Origin: Paenibacillus luteus
GTDB taxonomy: Bacteria; Bacillota; Bacilli; Paenibacillales; Paenibacillaceae
Direction of reading: 5' to 3'
Assembly: GCF_006542765.1 (NCBI RefSeq)
Contig: NZ_SKCD01000020.1
Span: forward strand, 1-64,000
DNA: 64,000 bases
Part shown: piece after piece, positions 7,211 to 17,774 of the stretch
How positions within the stretch are numbered: the stretch's first letter is position 1
Layout: every line of letters starts with the position of its first letter
The notes under the pieces: model-generated
What the model was told of the DNA's origin: nothing
What the model saw: the letters and a program-made list of their open reading frames with translations, nothing else
The model's database searches: none
Position numbers and translations under genes: made by a program

Positions 7211-9109
7211 ATGGATCAACAACAAACGGATCGGGAGCTGGCGGAGCAGCAGCTTGCAGTGGCAAAAGAAACGATACGGAACAAGCTAGCTTTGCTCCCC
7301 GACCAATCAGGCTGTTACCTCATGAAAAACAGCGAAGGCGTCATTATATACGTAGGCAAGGCGAAGGTGCTTAAGAATCGCGTGCGTTCGTATTTCAACG
7401 GCAGCCACAACGGGAAAACGCAGCGGCTCGTATCGGAAATCCGGGATTTCGAATTTATCGTTACGTCCAGCAATATGGAAGCACTCATTCTTGAATGCAA
7501 TTTAATTAAACAATATCATCCCAGATATAATGTCCTGCTCAAGGACGACAAAACCTTTCCTTATATTAAAATAACGAACGAGAAACATCCGAAGCTCGAA
7601 GTTACGAGACGGATCATCAAGGATAAAGGAAAATACTTCGGCCCTTATCCGAACGCCTACGCGGCCCAGCAGACGAAGAAGCTGCTGGACCGCTTGTATC
7701 CGCTGCGCAAGTGCAAGACGCTGCCGGATAAAGTGTGCTTATATTATCATCTTGGACAGTGCATCGCGCCATGCGAATTCGAAGTGGAGCAGTCGGAGTA
7801 CGACCGAATGACCCAGGAAATTTCGCGTTTCTTAAACGGCGGGCAGGATGTGGTCAAAATCGAGCTGCAGCGCAAAATGGAAGAGGCGGCAGAGAAGCTG
7901 GAGTTCGAGCGGGCTAAGGAGCTTCGTGACCAACTGATTGCCATCGACGCGGTGATGGAGAAGCAGAAGATTACGATGTCGGATGCGCTCGACCGGGATA
8001 TTTTCGGCTTTGCCGTCGACAAGGGCTGGATGTGCGTTCAAATTCTGTATATGCGGCAAGGCAAGCTTATTGAACGCCACGGAACAACCTTCCCGTATTA
8101 TGGCGAGGCTTATGACGACTTCATGACATTCGTCACCCAATATTACAGCGACAACCCGGCACTGCCGAAGCAAATTTTGCTGCCGATCCCACCTGAGCTC
8201 GAGCAGCTTGAGGCCGAAGGCAAGGCGGCGGAGGATGAGGCGGCAGCGTCGCATGCAGACGATGTCATTGCTTCCCTGCACAGCTGGCTGAAGGTTAAGG
8301 TGCTGATGCCGCAGCGCGGCCGCAAGAGCGAGGTCGTAACGATGGCGACGAACAATGCGAAGGTCATGCTGGACGAGAAATTCCGGCTGATTGAGCGGGA
8401 TGAGGAGCGGAGCGTTAAGGCTTCGGAGTCATTGGCCGACTGGCTGGGGCTTGAGCAGGTTCGGCGGATCGAAGCGTTCGATAACTCGAACATTCAGGGG
8501 ACGAACCCTGTCTCTGCGATGGTCGTTTTCACTGATGGCAAGCCGGACCGCAAGGAATACCGCAAATACAAGGTGAAGACGGTAAAGGGACCGGATGATT
8601 ACGAGACGATGCGCGAGGTCATACGGCGCCGTTACGAGCGTGTGTTGAAGGAAGAGCTGGCCGCTCCGGACCTGATCGTCGTCGATGGCGGGAAAGGGCA
8701 AATATCGGCGGCACTGGACGTGCTGGAGAACGAGCTGGGTCTGTACATTCCGGTTTGCGGCCTAGTCAAGGATGCCAAGCACAAAACGGCACAGCTCATG
8801 ACCGGCGACCCTGCCGAGATCGTTCCGCTGCCGCGCGACAGCCAGGAGTTCTATTTGCTGCAGCGCATTCAAGACGAGGTGCATCGCTTCGCGATTACGT
8901 TCCACCGGGAGCAGCGGGGCAAGTCGATGGTTGAATCGAGGCTTGACTCGATTCCGGGTATCGGAGAAAAACGCCGGAAGCTGCTGCTGAAGCATTTTGG
9001 CTCGGTCAAAAAAATAAAAGAGGCCTCAGTCGAAGACTTTCGGCCTCTATCTATTGGGGATAAATTAGCTTCGCAAATTATAGCTTCTCTAGCTGAGGAG
9101 CCGTCGTAA
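7211..9109 (+). CDS. uvrC: Excinuclease ABC subunit C
   Basis: UvrC makes both incisions in nucleotide excision repair after UvrAB loads on damage. The 632-aa protein has the GIY-YIG nuclease domain near residues 30-110 ([20 protein letters not shown]) and a UVR motif near 215-245 ([13 protein letters not shown]). The RNase H-like second nuclease is near 415-560 ([17 protein letters not shown]), and the C-terminal helix-hairpin-helix is at [26 protein letters not shown] precedes ATG 7211. An extended -10 (TGCTAAAAT, ending at 7175) is a possible promoter. The 3' end overlaps the convergent protease gene by 32 bases. Confidence 0.97.
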   Translation: MDQQQTDRELAEQQLAVAKETIRNKLALLPDQSGCYLMKNSEGVIIYVGKAKVLKNRVRSYFNGSHNGKTQRLVSEIRDFEFIVTSSNMEALILECNLIKQYHPRYNVLLKDDKTFPYIKITNEKHPKLEVTRRIIKDKGKYFGPYPNAYAAQQTKKLLDRLYPLRKCKTLPDKVCLYYHLGQCIAPCEFEVEQSEYDRMTQEISRFLNGGQDVVKIELQRKMEEAAEKLEFERAKELRDQLIAIDAVMEKQKITMSDALDRDIFGFAVDKGWMCVQILYMRQGKLIERHGTTFPYYGEAYDDFMTFVTQYYSDNPALPKQILLPIPPELEQLEAEGKAAEDEAAASHADDVIASLHSWLKVKVLMPQRGRKSEVVTMATNNAKVMLDEKFRLIERDEERSVKASESLADWLGLEQVRRIEAFDNSNIQGTNPVSAMVVFTDGKPDRKEYRKYKVKTVKGPDDYETMREVIRRRYERVLKEELAAPDLIVVDGGKGQISAALDVLENELGLYIPVCGLVKDAKHKTAQLMTGDPAEIVPLPRDSQEFYLLQRIQDEVHRFAITFHREQRGKSMVESRLDSIPGIGEKRRKLLLKHFGSVKKIKEASVEDFRPLSIGDKLASQIIASLAEEPS

Positions 9110-10706
9110 CCGGCGGCTTCTTTTCTTTTTTGGCGCTAAAATATTTGAGGACGAAGGCAATAAGCACCGGCAGTACCGAGAAGACGATTGCCGAAATGAT
9201 ATTCTCCGCCTTCCCGATCGTGAGCAAGGATATGCCGACGGCTACGCTGTTGAAGATCGCATGCGTGAACATCGATGTAATGAAGCCGTATCTGACAAAG
9301 ATAAAGCTGAATGCGAGCCCGATAATCATCAGCTCAATCAACCGGGTTGATGACGGGTAGAACGGATACATGACGTGCCCAAGCGCCCAGAACAAGGTTG
9401 GCAGCAGGGCTGCGGCGAACGTGTTTTTGAACCATTTGCGGAACAATCCGATGCCGAAGAAACGGAAGACGGCTTCCTCGGAGATCGCAGCAGCCCAAGC
9501 GAGCACGGGCATCAGCCACAGAATGCTCATATTGTAAGGCGACTGCGTGACATCCGAAGTGTCCCAAGTGCCAATCGACAGCCTTAAGGCGATAAAGATG
9601 ATGGCCTGTACGGCGAACAGAATAATTGCGAACATATACGATAATCCCATGCTGCGCCACACGTAATCGCCATAGCCTTTTTGCCCGAAGCGCGGCCATA
9701 AGGAGCGTCCCTGCGCCTTCCAGAGCGCATCGCCCGCAATGATAGAGAAGTAAATGGATGCAGCCATCGGAATGGTTAGAAGCACCGTGAAAATAGCCGT
9801 AATCGTAGTGGCTTGGCCGGCAATTTCGTTCTCGCCCAGCGAAGCCCGAATGCCATCAAGCACATTCAAGTTCATAATAATGTAGGTAATCAAATAAACG
9901 ACGGTTAAGATAATTCCGTATTTAAACGAAGTCAATCTTCGGTAGAGCACCGCGTAAATGATCGCAAGTATAAACAGCACAATGCTCATAAAGAAATAGC
10001 CGAAGCCGGTCAGGAAGCCTGCGAGCTTATCTTGTTTGGTTACATAGCTGATATAATCATCGGGCGCGATGAAAGCAGGCTTGTACTTGGAAATGATTGT
10101 ACGCCCGTCTACGCTAAGCGCTTCAATCTCAAGGGAGAGCTTGGCATCCTTGATCGAATAAAGCCCAGACGACTTGCCGAGCCATTCGCCGCTTACGTTT
10201 GTTTGTTGTTTCTTGAAGTCGTTAGGACTCAAGCTTTGAGCGGTCAGGAAAGCTTCGATTTGCTTCGTATTGTCCGGAGTATTCAATGCTTCTCCACCGA
10301 CACGCAAATTCCACGCAACGATTTTTTCGCTTTGCATATGTACGTAAACGAAGCCGCTTCCGCCGCCCACGAACTTCAGATCGACCTGAAAGGTATCGGT
10401 GGGAAAGCTCGGGTCATATTTATCGCTATACGTTTTAAGCAATTTGTTTTTAGATAAATAGCCGTTCAAAATTTTATCGGTTTGATGCACGGCTTTGGCC
10501 GACTTTACTTCGAGGCCGGTCTGCTTTTGCGCAAAATCGGACGCCCGTTCTTCTGCTGCAGACTTCTCGATGACCTTCGTGTTCATGTCTCCGGAGACGA
10601 TAGACGCAATCATTGGGCCGATCTCTACCGCCGTATAAATGACGAAGCACGCAATTGCCGCCCATAGAAAACGTTTCCATTCAAAAGGCTTGATAGAATC
10701 AATCAT
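9078..10706 (-). CDS. CPBP-family intramembrane metalloprotease
   Basis: 542-aa membrane protein with a large extracytoplasmic N-terminal region (one helix near residues 13-35, then about 190 soluble residues) followed by eight or so helices. The C-terminal half carries the CPBP/Rce1-like motifs in order: EEAVFR, FWALGH and HAIFN, which supply the metal ligands and catalytic Glu of this family. The substrate is unknown. GAGGTGAACGA precedes the ATG. It is convergent with uvrC and shares its last 32 bases. Confidence 0.85.
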   Translation of the reverse strand: MIDSIKPFEWKRFLWAAIACFVIYTAVEIGPMIASIVSGDMNTKVIEKSAAEERASDFAQKQTGLEVKSAKAVHQTDKILNGYLSKNKLLKTYSDKYDPSFPTDTFQVDLKFVGGGSGFVYVHMQSEKIVAWNLRVGGEALNTPDNTKQIEAFLTAQSLSPNDFKKQQTNVSGEWLGKSSGLYSIKDAKLSLEIEALSVDGRTIISKYKPAFIAPDDYISYVTKQDKLAGFLTGFGYFFMSIVLFILAIIYAVLYRRLTSFKYGIILTVVYLITYIIMNLNVLDGIRASLGENEIAGQATTITAIFTVLLTIPMAASIYFSIIAGDALWKAQGRSLWPRFGQKGYGDYVWRSMGLSYMFAIILFAVQAIIFIALRLSIGTWDTSDVTQSPYNMSILWLMPVLAWAAAISEEAVFRFFGIGLFRKWFKNTFAAALLPTLFWALGHVMYPFYPSSTRLIELMIIGLAFSFIFVRYGFITSMFTHAIFNSVAVGISLLTIGKAENIISAIVFSVLPVLIAFVLKYFSAKKEKKPPVTTAPQLEKL

Positions 10707-10963
10707 TCGTTCACCTCAACTGTCTTTATAATGAGTAGCTTCTTTCCTTACCTTAACATACTAATCCCTGAATTATCCAATGAAAAAGAGCAATTGCTTT
10801 CAATAACGAGCGAAATAAAGATGTCCGTCAAGCTTAATGAGGGCTGTATTCTCCCCATGCCCTTTTTTGGTCTAAAATCGTCTTTAACGTGCCAAACCCC
10901 TCCTTTATATGTGGACTGCTTTGGGATTATAATCGTTAACGTCATACTAATTGAATAGCAAAG

Positions 10964-11133
10964 CCGAATTTCCTATGGAAAACGGGGGAACCATAAAGCT
11001 GTCAGAAATCGTATAGCCAGAAAGCGCTCTGGTCATTCCGAAGTGACAGCATGGGGTGAATTTTTGCAGCCGGACATCGTCCTGCTGCGAGATAGGGCTG
11101 CCTGTCCAGGCCCGAATCCGTCAGCTAACCTCG
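10964..11133 (+). ncRNA. c-di-AMP riboswitch (ydaO/yuaA type)
   Basis: The leader contains the hallmark blocks of the ydaO class in order: GGGGGAACC (about 10985), GGGGTGAAT (about 11053), and near the 3' end CCGAATCCGTCAGCTAACCTCGTAGGC in two adjoining pieces (from about 11114). Family knowledge: it binds c-di-AMP and shuts off transcription. Here it precedes a terminator and ktrB, the classical c-di-AMP target. A TATAAT-like element at 10928-10933 could be the -10. The gap 10707-10963 holds no supported gene. Confidence 0.93.
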
Positions 11134-11163
11134 TAGGCAAACTGGAACAGGACTCATCGCACA

Positions 11164-11190
11164 GAGCACTTGAGTTTCAGTGCTTTTTTT
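11164..11190 (+). terminator. Riboswitch-controlled terminator before ktrB
   Basis: AGCACTTGA and TCAGTGCT pair with one bulge around a GTT loop, followed by eight T. Its place between aptamer and gene makes it the expression platform, expected to form when c-di-AMP is bound. Confidence 0.85.
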
Positions 11191-11244
11191 TATGCTTATA
11201 TATAACTAGATTGGTAAAGACATAACGGAAAAAGAGGCTAGGGA

Positions 11245-12585
11245 ATGAAGGTTGATTGGAATGTGCTTAAGTGGTCGCCCCCGCGGATATTAGTCAGCGG
11301 CTTTGCTCTTATTATATTGCTGGGGGCCTTATTATTATCCATGCCTTTTGCTTCAGCAAACGGCGATCGCCTGCCTTTTCTCGACGCACTGTTTACGGCG
11401 ACGTCAGCCACCTGCGTGACGGGGCTGGTCGTCGTAGATACCGGAACCTATTTTTCGGTACCGGGCCAAATCATTCTCATGTGCCTGTTCCAACTGGGCG
11501 GACTTGGCTTTATGACCATGGCGACGTTGGTGGCACTTGTGCTGCGCAAGAAGATTTCGCTGCGGGAGCGGCTTCTGCTTCAAGAAGCGATGAACCAATC
11601 GAGCATGGAAGGCATCGTGCGGTTGATCCGGCGCGTCATTGTTTATTCATTGTCTATTGAGCTCGTGGGCGCTGCGCTATTTGCTTCAAGGTTTGCCTTT
11701 GATATGCCGCTCGGCAAAGCGATTTATTTCGGCGCATTCCATGCCGTATCCTTGTTTAATAATGCTGGTTTCGATATTTTTGGCAATTATCTCAGCTTAA
11801 CGCAGTATGTATCAGATCCAATCGTCAACTTAACCGCCATGCTGCTGATCATTACTGGAGGTTTAGGCTTTGTTGTTATGTCGGACTTGATGGAATATCG
11901 CAAAAACCGCAGGCTTTCCCTGCATAGCAAGGTTGTCCTGTCCATGACGGGAACCTTGATTGCACTTGGTACAATCGTCATATTCATCTTTGAGTTTTCT
12001 AATTCGAAGACGCTGGGCTCTCTGGATTTTGGAGGCAAGGTGCTCTCTTCTTTCTTTCAATCGGTCACGCCGCGGACCGCGGGGGCGAATACGCTCGACT
12101 ACACAGGGATAAGGCAAGCGACGATGTTTTTTACGATCATCTTGATGTTTATTGGCGCATCGCCTGGATCGACGGGCGGGGGAATTAAGACAACGACCTT
12201 TACGACGTTGGTCGGTGCCGTGTTTGCCATGATTCGCGGACGCGAGGATATCGTGTTTTTCCGGCACAGGCTTGGAAAGGACCGTATTTTTAAAGCACTG
12301 ACCATTACCCTCATTTCGCTAGGGCTTGTCATTATTGTAACGATGGTCTTATCGATGACGGAAACCCAGCCGTTCATTCATTTATTATTCGAAGCGACCT
12401 CGGCATTCGGTACGGTAGGCCTATCGATCGGCGTAACGCCGGAATTAAGCGCGGTTGGTAAAATGGTTATTGCATTAACGATGTTTGCCGGACGGCTCGG
12501 TCCTTTGACGCTGGCTTATGCGCTGGGGCCCCGCACAGAAAAAGAATTGTACCGGCATCCCGAAGGCAAAATTACGATTGGATAG
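11245..12585 (+). CDS. ktrB: Potassium uptake membrane subunit KtrB (TrkH family)
   Basis: 446-aa channel-like K+ (Na+-coupled) transporter subunit. Four pore-loop filter segments typical of the Ktr/Trk/HKT fold can be seen: SATCVTGLVV, LFNNAGFDIF, VTPRTAGANT and SAFGTVGLSIG. About eight helices surround them. It works with the cytosolic RCK subunit encoded 12 bases downstream. The upstream c-di-AMP riboswitch implies repression when the nucleotide, and so usually cellular potassium, is high. Confidence 0.93.
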   Translation: MKVDWNVLKWSPPRILVSGFALIILLGALLLSMPFASANGDRLPFLDALFTATSATCVTGLVVVDTGTYFSVPGQIILMCLFQLGGLGFMTMATLVALVLRKKISLRERLLLQEAMNQSSMEGIVRLIRRVIVYSLSIELVGAALFASRFAFDMPLGKAIYFGAFHAVSLFNNAGFDIFGNYLSLTQYVSDPIVNLTAMLLIITGGLGFVVMSDLMEYRKNRRLSLHSKVVLSMTGTLIALGTIVIFIFEFSNSKTLGSLDFGGKVLSSFFQSVTPRTAGANTLDYTGIRQATMFFTIILMFIGASPGSTGGGIKTTTFTTLVGAVFAMIRGREDIVFFRHRLGKDRIFKALTITLISLGLVIIVTMVLSMTETQPFIHLLFEATSAFGTVGLSIGVTPELSAVGKMVIALTMFAGRLGPLTLAYALGPRTEKELYRHPEGKITIG

Positions 12586-12597
12586 GAGATACAGCAG

Positions 12598-13266
12598 GTG
12601 GGAGCAAAAAAGAAGCAATTTGTCATTATCGGGTTAGGGAGATTCGGTTCAAGTTTGGGCCGAGAGTTGATTGAGCTGGGCAATGAGGTACTGGGTATTG
12701 ATAAGGACGAGGAAGCCGTTCAGGAGATGAGCAGCGTGCTCACCTATGCGGTATCCGCCGATTGTACAGACGAGGAAGCGCTCCGCTCGCTGGGCGTTCG
12801 CAATTTCGACTGCGGCGTGGTCGCGATTGGCGACGATATTCAGGCCAGCATCCTGACGACCATCTTGCTCAAGGATTTGGGCGTAAAGCAGGTGGTAGCT
12901 AAGGCGATGAGCGAGCTTCACGGGCGCGTCCTTGAGAAAATCGGCGTCGACCGTGTCGTTTATCCGGAGCGGGATATGGGTATCCGCGTGGCGCATCAGC
13001 TTGTTTCGCCAAACCTGCTTGATTACATCGAGCTCTCCAAGGAATATACGATTGCGGAGCTTGCGGTTCCGCAATGCCTGAACGGAAAATCTTTGCATGA
13101 TCTTAATCCTAGGGCTAGATTTGGCTGCAGCATCGTTGCGATCAACAAACCAAGCGGCATTATTATCGCTCCAACAGCAACAGATGTGCTCGCAGAGCGC
13201 GACGTGATGGTAGTCATTGGCACAAACGAGCAAATCGAAGAATTCGAGGCAACCGTTATTCGTTAG
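12598..13266 (+). CDS. ktrA: Potassium uptake regulatory subunit KtrA (RCK protein)
   Basis: 222-aa cytosolic RCK subunit that gates KtrB. The N-terminal Rossmann fold shows GLGRFGSSLGREL, which binds NAD(H)/ATP, and an acidic ligand at LGIDKDEE. The C-terminal RCK_C domain from about residue 140 may itself bind c-di-AMP in this family. GTG start at 12598 with AGGAGAT upstream. It forms an operon with ktrB and is followed by a hairpin terminator. Confidence 0.93.
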   Translation: MGAKKKQFVIIGLGRFGSSLGRELIELGNEVLGIDKDEEAVQEMSSVLTYAVSADCTDEEALRSLGVRNFDCGVVAIGDDIQASILTTILLKDLGVKQVVAKAMSELHGRVLEKIGVDRVVYPERDMGIRVAHQLVSPNLLDYIELSKEYTIAELAVPQCLNGKSLHDLNPRARFGCSIVAINKPSGIIIAPTATDVLAERDVMVVIGTNEQIEEFEATVIR

Positions 13267-13310
13267 GCGCATAAGCAGGCGGATTTAGAAGCGTAATATT
13301 GGAAATGCTG

Positions 13311-13347
13311 AGGACAGCGGCCATTTTTAGAAGCTGCTGTCCTTTTT
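13311..13347 (+). terminator. Terminator after ktrA
   Basis: AGGACAGC and GCTGTCCT pair around a loop, then a T-run. It overlaps the 3' end of the convergent LysR gene. Confidence 0.8.
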
Positions 13348-14235
13348 GCCGGGAAAACGTGCGGCGAGTTCGTTGATCCATAGCCTCACCGAAGGGCTGA
13401 GCGCCGCTGCATCCGCATGGATAAGCGAGGTCGTGCGCTTCGTATCCTCCAGCTCGCGAATCGGGATAACGGCGAGGTCATTATCCTCAAGAAGCTGCTT
13501 GCGCATATAGGAACGTGGCAGCAGCGTCGCAGCTCGGCACGTGTGAAGCAGGCGAAGAATCGCTTCGAACGAATCGATTTCCATCCGGACGTCGGGCTGG
13601 AGATGGTATTTGTCAAAGAGTTCGTCCGTAAGCAGCCGGTACCAGGTGCCTTTGGAGAAGAGGATCATCGGCATGCCGGTCAAATCCTGAATGCCGAGCG
13701 TCCCTTTGTCCGTAATGACCTGATTGCGCGGCAGCACGAGCGACAGATGGTCCTCGAACAACGGAATGCAGCGCAGCGTCGAATCTTCAATACTGGATGC
13801 GACAATGCCGATATCGGCTTTGTTGTCACGTACAAGGGACACGATTTCATGCGTTTTTCCTGTAATGGCTTTGATGTCAATCTCGGGATGGGTAGCGGTC
13901 AGCGTTTGAATTAAATCAGGCAAAGTGGTTTGCAGCGTCGTCAGGCTGGCGCCAATCGTGAGCGTCGTATGTCTCGCCATCGTAAACTCCGAAACCGTTT
14001 GCAAATATTTGCGGTGAAGCTGGCGCAGCTCCAGCGCATATTCATACGTCATTTGCCCGATACGAGTCAGCTCCAGCCGCTTGCCGATGCGGCGAAACAA
14101 AGGGGAGCCGATCTCCTGCTCAAGCTTTGCGATTTTGCGGGATATTGCCGGTTGGGACAAGTTGAGCAGCACAGACGCCTTATTCATGCTGGATTGCTCG
14201 ACAATTACGGTAAAGACATGCATTTCTTCATTCAT
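13327..14235 (-). CDS. LysR-family transcriptional regulator, divergent from sdhCAB
   Basis: 302 aa. Winged helix-turn-helix at residues 1-60 (SMNKASVLLNLSQPAISRKI, then AKLEQEIGSPLFRRIGKRLE), followed by a LysR substrate-binding domain from about residue 90. LysR regulators usually control the divergent gene, here the succinate dehydrogenase operon whose promoter lies in the 303-base gap. The effector is unknown; control of sdh is inference from position. Confidence 0.85.
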   Translation of the reverse strand: MNEEMHVFTVIVEQSSMNKASVLLNLSQPAISRKIAKLEQEIGSPLFRRIGKRLELTRIGQMTYEYALELRQLHRKYLQTVSEFTMARHTTLTIGASLTTLQTTLPDLIQTLTATHPEIDIKAITGKTHEIVSLVRDNKADIGIVASSIEDSTLRCIPLFEDHLSLVLPRNQVITDKGTLGIQDLTGMPMILFSKGTWYRLLTDELFDKYHLQPDVRMEIDSFEAILRLLHTCRAATLLPRSYMRKQLLEDNDLAVIPIRELEDTKRTTSLIHADAAALSPSVRLWINELAARFPGKKDSSF

Positions 14236-14347
14236 GGATGAAGCTCCTTATGTCATTTTGTTATAAGAAATTATAAAAAATAAGCAATTCCATTATAAGC
14301 TGAAAAGGAGTAGGATTGAAAGTGTGGCTGATATGTGTCGACTTTTG

Positions 14348-14376
14348 TTGACGGGGGTACATGCTGGGGTTACAAT
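14348..14376 (+). promoter_or_regulatory. Promoter of sdhCAB
   Basis: TTGACG (14348-14353), 17-base spacer, TACAAT (14371-14376). It predicts a leader of about 160 bases before sdhC. The space between it and the divergent LysR gene would hold that regulator's binding site; no clear T-N11-A site is claimed. Confidence 0.75.
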
Positions 14377-14538
14377 GTAGAATGATTTGCCAAGCGTAAA
14401 CTGCTATGTAATGCCATTGGCGGTATAGCGTTCGTTTTGCGCTGAAATATAAGCAATGTATACAGGATAACCGATACATTCTTATATTTTAAAATGAAGC
14501 ATGTTAGCACTCACAGTTTTGAAAGGAGAAGGAATGAC

Positions 14539-15210
14539 ATGAAAGGAAACTCGTATTTCTCGCGCAAGCTTCACTCGCTGCTCGGAATCATTCCGCTCGG
14601 CGGCTTTATCGTCGTGCATGGACTGACCAACTACCAGGCGTTTGAACGCGGACCGGAAGGCTTTAGCAACGGTGTACATTTTATCAACAGCTTGCCCGTG
14701 ATCCCGCTGCTCGAGATTTTCGGCATTTACCTCCCGCTATTGTTTCATGGTATTTACGGCTTGTACGTCGCTTACCAATCGAACACGAATACGGGACGCT
14801 TCAAATACGGACGGAACTGGGCGTTTACCGCGCAGCGCGTAACAGGGGTACTTACCTTTGTCTTCGTATTCTGGCACGTATACCAAACTAGGATTCAAGT
14901 TTATCTGGGACACATCACACATGAAGAGCTCGGGTCAACGATGAACCTAATCGCCAGCAACCCTACTTATTTCGTTCTTTATGTCATCGGCGTGCTTGCT
15001 GCTGTGTTCCACTTCAGCAACGGCCTATGGGCATTCCTGATTAGCTGGGGCATTACGATCGGCCCTAAAGCTCAGCGTATTTCTTCTTACATTTGCATGG
15101 GCATTTTTGTTATCGTTTCCGCGCTGTTCATTCTTTCGCTGGTTGCGTTTAGAGGCGATGAATTCAAGGAAGCTGCAAGTGCGGTATTGACACTCACGAA
15201 TATCGGTTAG
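14539..15210 (+). CDS. sdhC: Succinate dehydrogenase cytochrome b558 subunit
   Basis: 223-aa membrane anchor of complex II (Bacillus type, single anchor with two hemes). Five hydrophobic helices are visible; conserved His residues in HSLLG, VVHGLTN, FWHVYQ and FHFSNG are candidate heme ligands. It passes electrons from SdhB to menaquinone. Start ATG 14539 has GGAGAAGGA upstream; an in-frame ATG at 14494 has no ribosome site. First gene of sdhCAB. Confidence 0.92.
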   Translation: MKGNSYFSRKLHSLLGIIPLGGFIVVHGLTNYQAFERGPEGFSNGVHFINSLPVIPLLEIFGIYLPLLFHGIYGLYVAYQSNTNTGRFKYGRNWAFTAQRVTGVLTFVFVFWHVYQTRIQVYLGHITHEELGSTMNLIASNPTYFVLYVIGVLAAVFHFSNGLWAFLISWGITIGPKAQRISSYICMGIFVIVSALFILSLVAFRGDEFKEAASAVLTLTNIG

Positions 15211-15234
15211 TTTGTAGACAAGGAGCGAAGCGTT

Positions 15235-16992
15235 ATGGCTAAAAATAAAATTATCATCGTTGGCGGCGGTCTGGCCGGCTTGATGGCGACCATCAAAGCT
15301 GCAGAAGCTGGCGTACACGTTGATCTCTTTTCACTGGTACCAGTCAAACGTTCCCACTCGGTATGTGCGCAGGGCGGCATTAATGGCGCTGTAAACACGA
15401 AAGGTGAAGGCGATTCTCCATGGGAGCATTTTGACGATACGGTATACGGCGGGGATTTCCTAGCAAATCAGCCTCCGGTAAAAGCAATGTGCGATGCGGC
15501 ACCTGGCATCATTCACTTGATGGACCGCATGGGCGTTATGTTCAGCCGTACATCTGAAGGCTTGCTCGACTTCCGTCGCTTTGGCGGCACGAAGCATTCC
15601 CGCACAGCATTCGCGGGCGCAACGACTGGCCAACAATTGCTGTATGCACTCGATGAGCAAGTTCGTCGGTGGGAAGCTGCAGGACTAGTCAACAAATACG
15701 AGCACTGGGAATTCCTTGGCGCTGTTGTTGACGATGACGGCATTTGCCGCGGCGTTTCGGCGCAGGATTTGCGCACGATGGAAGTACACACGATTCGTGC
15801 CGATGCGGTTATCCTTGCATCAGGCGGTCCTGGCATTATTTTCGGAAAAACAACAAACTCGGTTATCAATACGGGAACTGCAGCTAGTGCGGTGTACCAA
15901 CAAGGCGTAAACTATGCGAATGGCGAGTTTATCCAGATTCACCCGACGGCGATTCCAGGCGATGACAAATTGCGCTTGATGTCTGAATCGGCTCGTGGTG
16001 AAGGCGGCAGGATCTGGACATACAAAGACGGCAAGCCATGGTACTTCCTTGAGGAAAAATACCCGGCTTACGGAAACTTGGTTCCGCGTGACATTGCAAC
16101 GCGCGAAATCTTCAGCGTGTGCGTCGATCAGAAGCTCGGCATCAACCAAGAAAACATGGTTTACCTTGATCTATCTCATAAAGATCCAAAAGAGCTTGAT
16201 GTTAAGCTTGGCGGTATCATTGAAATTTACGAGAAGTTCATGGGCGACGACCCGCGCAAGATTCCAATGAAAATCTTCCCAGCGGTCCATTATTCCATGG
16301 GCGGCATGTGGGTCGATTACAATCAAATGACGAACATTCCTGGTCTGTTTGCAGCCGGTGAGTGTGAGTACCAATACCATGGAGCTAACCGTCTAGGCGC
16401 GAACTCCTTGCTGTCCGCTATTTACGGCGGCATGGTCGCTGGACCGAAAGCCGTTGAATACATTAAAGGCTTGAAGAAATCGGCAGAAGACGTTGCTTCC
16501 TCTGTATTCGACCGCGAGAACAAGCGTCAAACGGACAAGTACAACAGCATCATCAACATGAACGGCAACGAGAACGCGTATGTCATTCACAAAGAGCTTG
16601 GTGAATGGATGACGAACAACATGACCGTTGTACGCTTTAACGACAAGCTGGAGCAAACGATCCACAAGATCAAAGAGCTTAAGCAGCGTTATGCGAAAAT
16701 CAACATTAACGATTCCGCGCAATGGAACAATGCCAGCGTGGCATTCACGCGCCAGCTTTGGAATATGCTTGAGCTTTCGGAAGCGATGACGCTTGGCGGA
16801 TTGCTTCGCAACGAGAGCCGCGGAGCCCACTATAAACCGGACTTCCCGGACCGTGACGACGATCATTTTATGAAATCGACGATTGCGAAATGGACGAAAG
16901 AAGGTCCGCAAATTTCTTACGAGGATATCGACGTAAGCTTGATCAAGCCTCGTAAACGCGATTACTCGAGCGACAAGAAGAAAGGAGAATAA
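15235..16992 (+). CDS. sdhA: Succinate dehydrogenase flavoprotein subunit
   Basis: 585-aa catalytic subunit oxidising succinate to fumarate with covalent FAD. GGGLAGLMATIKAAEAG binds the ADP part of FAD. RSHSVCAQGG carries the flavinylation His. HPTAIPGDDKLRLMSESARG and HYSMGGMWVD contain substrate residues, and GANRLGANSLL is the FAD C-terminal motif. It lies 24 bases after sdhC, with AAGGAG before the ATG. Confidence 0.97.
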   Translation: MAKNKIIIVGGGLAGLMATIKAAEAGVHVDLFSLVPVKRSHSVCAQGGINGAVNTKGEGDSPWEHFDDTVYGGDFLANQPPVKAMCDAAPGIIHLMDRMGVMFSRTSEGLLDFRRFGGTKHSRTAFAGATTGQQLLYALDEQVRRWEAAGLVNKYEHWEFLGAVVDDDGICRGVSAQDLRTMEVHTIRADAVILASGGPGIIFGKTTNSVINTGTAASAVYQQGVNYANGEFIQIHPTAIPGDDKLRLMSESARGEGGRIWTYKDGKPWYFLEEKYPAYGNLVPRDIATREIFSVCVDQKLGINQENMVYLDLSHKDPKELDVKLGGIIEIYEKFMGDDPRKIPMKIFPAVHYSMGGMWVDYNQMTNIPGLFAAGECEYQYHGANRLGANSLLSAIYGGMVAGPKAVEYIKGLKKSAEDVASSVFDRENKRQTDKYNSIINMNGNENAYVIHKELGEWMTNNMTVVRFNDKLEQTIHKIKELKQRYAKININDSAQWNNASVAFTRQLWNMLELSEAMTLGGLLRNESRGAHYKPDFPDRDDDHFMKSTIAKWTKEGPQISYEDIDVSLIKPRKRDYSSDKKKGE

Positions 16993-16994
16993 TG

Positions 16995-17759
16995 ATGGCT
17001 GAAACGACTGTAGCTACAAAATCGGTTAAGTTTATCATCACACGTCAAGATACTCCTGATTCCAAACCTTATACGGAAGAGTTTGAAGTTCCTTACCGCG
17101 CGAATATGAACGTAATCAGCGGCTTGATGGAAATTCAGCGTAATCCGAAGAAGGCTGACGGCGCGAGCACAGCACCAGTATGCTGGGATTCCAACTGCTT
17201 GGAAGAAGTATGCGGCGCATGTTCGATGGTCATTAACGGCAAGCCGCGTCAAGCGTGCAGCGCGTTGATCGATAAGCTGGAGCAGCCGATTCGCCTAGAG
17301 CCAATGAGCACGTTCCCGGTGGTTCGTGACCTTGTCATTAACCGTGAGCGCATGTTCGGCGCACTGAAGCGCGTTAAAGCATGGATTCCGATCGATGGTA
17401 CGTATGACCTTGGACCTGGACCGCGGATGGCTGAGACGAAGCGTCAGTGGGCGTACGAGCTTTCCAAATGCATGACTTGCGGCGTTTGCCTTGAGGCTTG
17501 CCCGAACGTCAATGACCGCAACAGCTTTATCGGCCCTGCAGCGATATCCCAGGTTCGTTTGTTCAATGCGCACCCTACGGGCGAGATGAACAAAGAAGAA
17601 CGTCTGGATGCACTCATGACTGATGGAGGCATTGAAGGCTGCGGCAACTCGCAGAACTGTGTTCGTGCATGTCCGAAAGGCATTCCGCTTACGACTTCAA
17701 TTGCTGCAATCAACAAGGATACGACTAAGCATTTATTCAAAAAATGGCTCGGCATGTAG
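16995..17759 (+). CDS. sdhB: Succinate dehydrogenase iron-sulfur subunit
   Basis: About 254 aa. The N-terminal plant-type 2Fe-2S domain has CWDSNCLEEVCGACSM plus a later Cys. The C-terminal bacterial ferredoxin domain has CMTCGVCLEACP and CGNSQNCVRACP for the 4Fe-4S and 3Fe-4S clusters. It relays electrons from FAD to SdhC. ATG 16995 is favoured by spacing from GGAGA; ATG 16992, overlapping the sdhA stop, is the alternative. Confidence 0.95.
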   Translation: MAETTVATKSVKFIITRQDTPDSKPYTEEFEVPYRANMNVISGLMEIQRNPKKADGASTAPVCWDSNCLEEVCGACSMVINGKPRQACSALIDKLEQPIRLEPMSTFPVVRDLVINRERMFGALKRVKAWIPIDGTYDLGPGPRMAETKRQWAYELSKCMTCGVCLEACPNVNDRNSFIGPAAISQVRLFNAHPTGEMNKEERLDALMTDGGIEGCGNSQNCVRACPKGIPLTTSIAAINKDTTKHLFKKWLGM

Positions 17760-17774
17760 TGCTAAGCCAGCTTC

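Noticed and set aside
10731-10958. 75-aa and 65-aa frames between the protease gene and the c-di-AMP riboswitch
   Set aside because: Opposite-strand shadows of each other with no ribosome sites; the region is promoter DNA.
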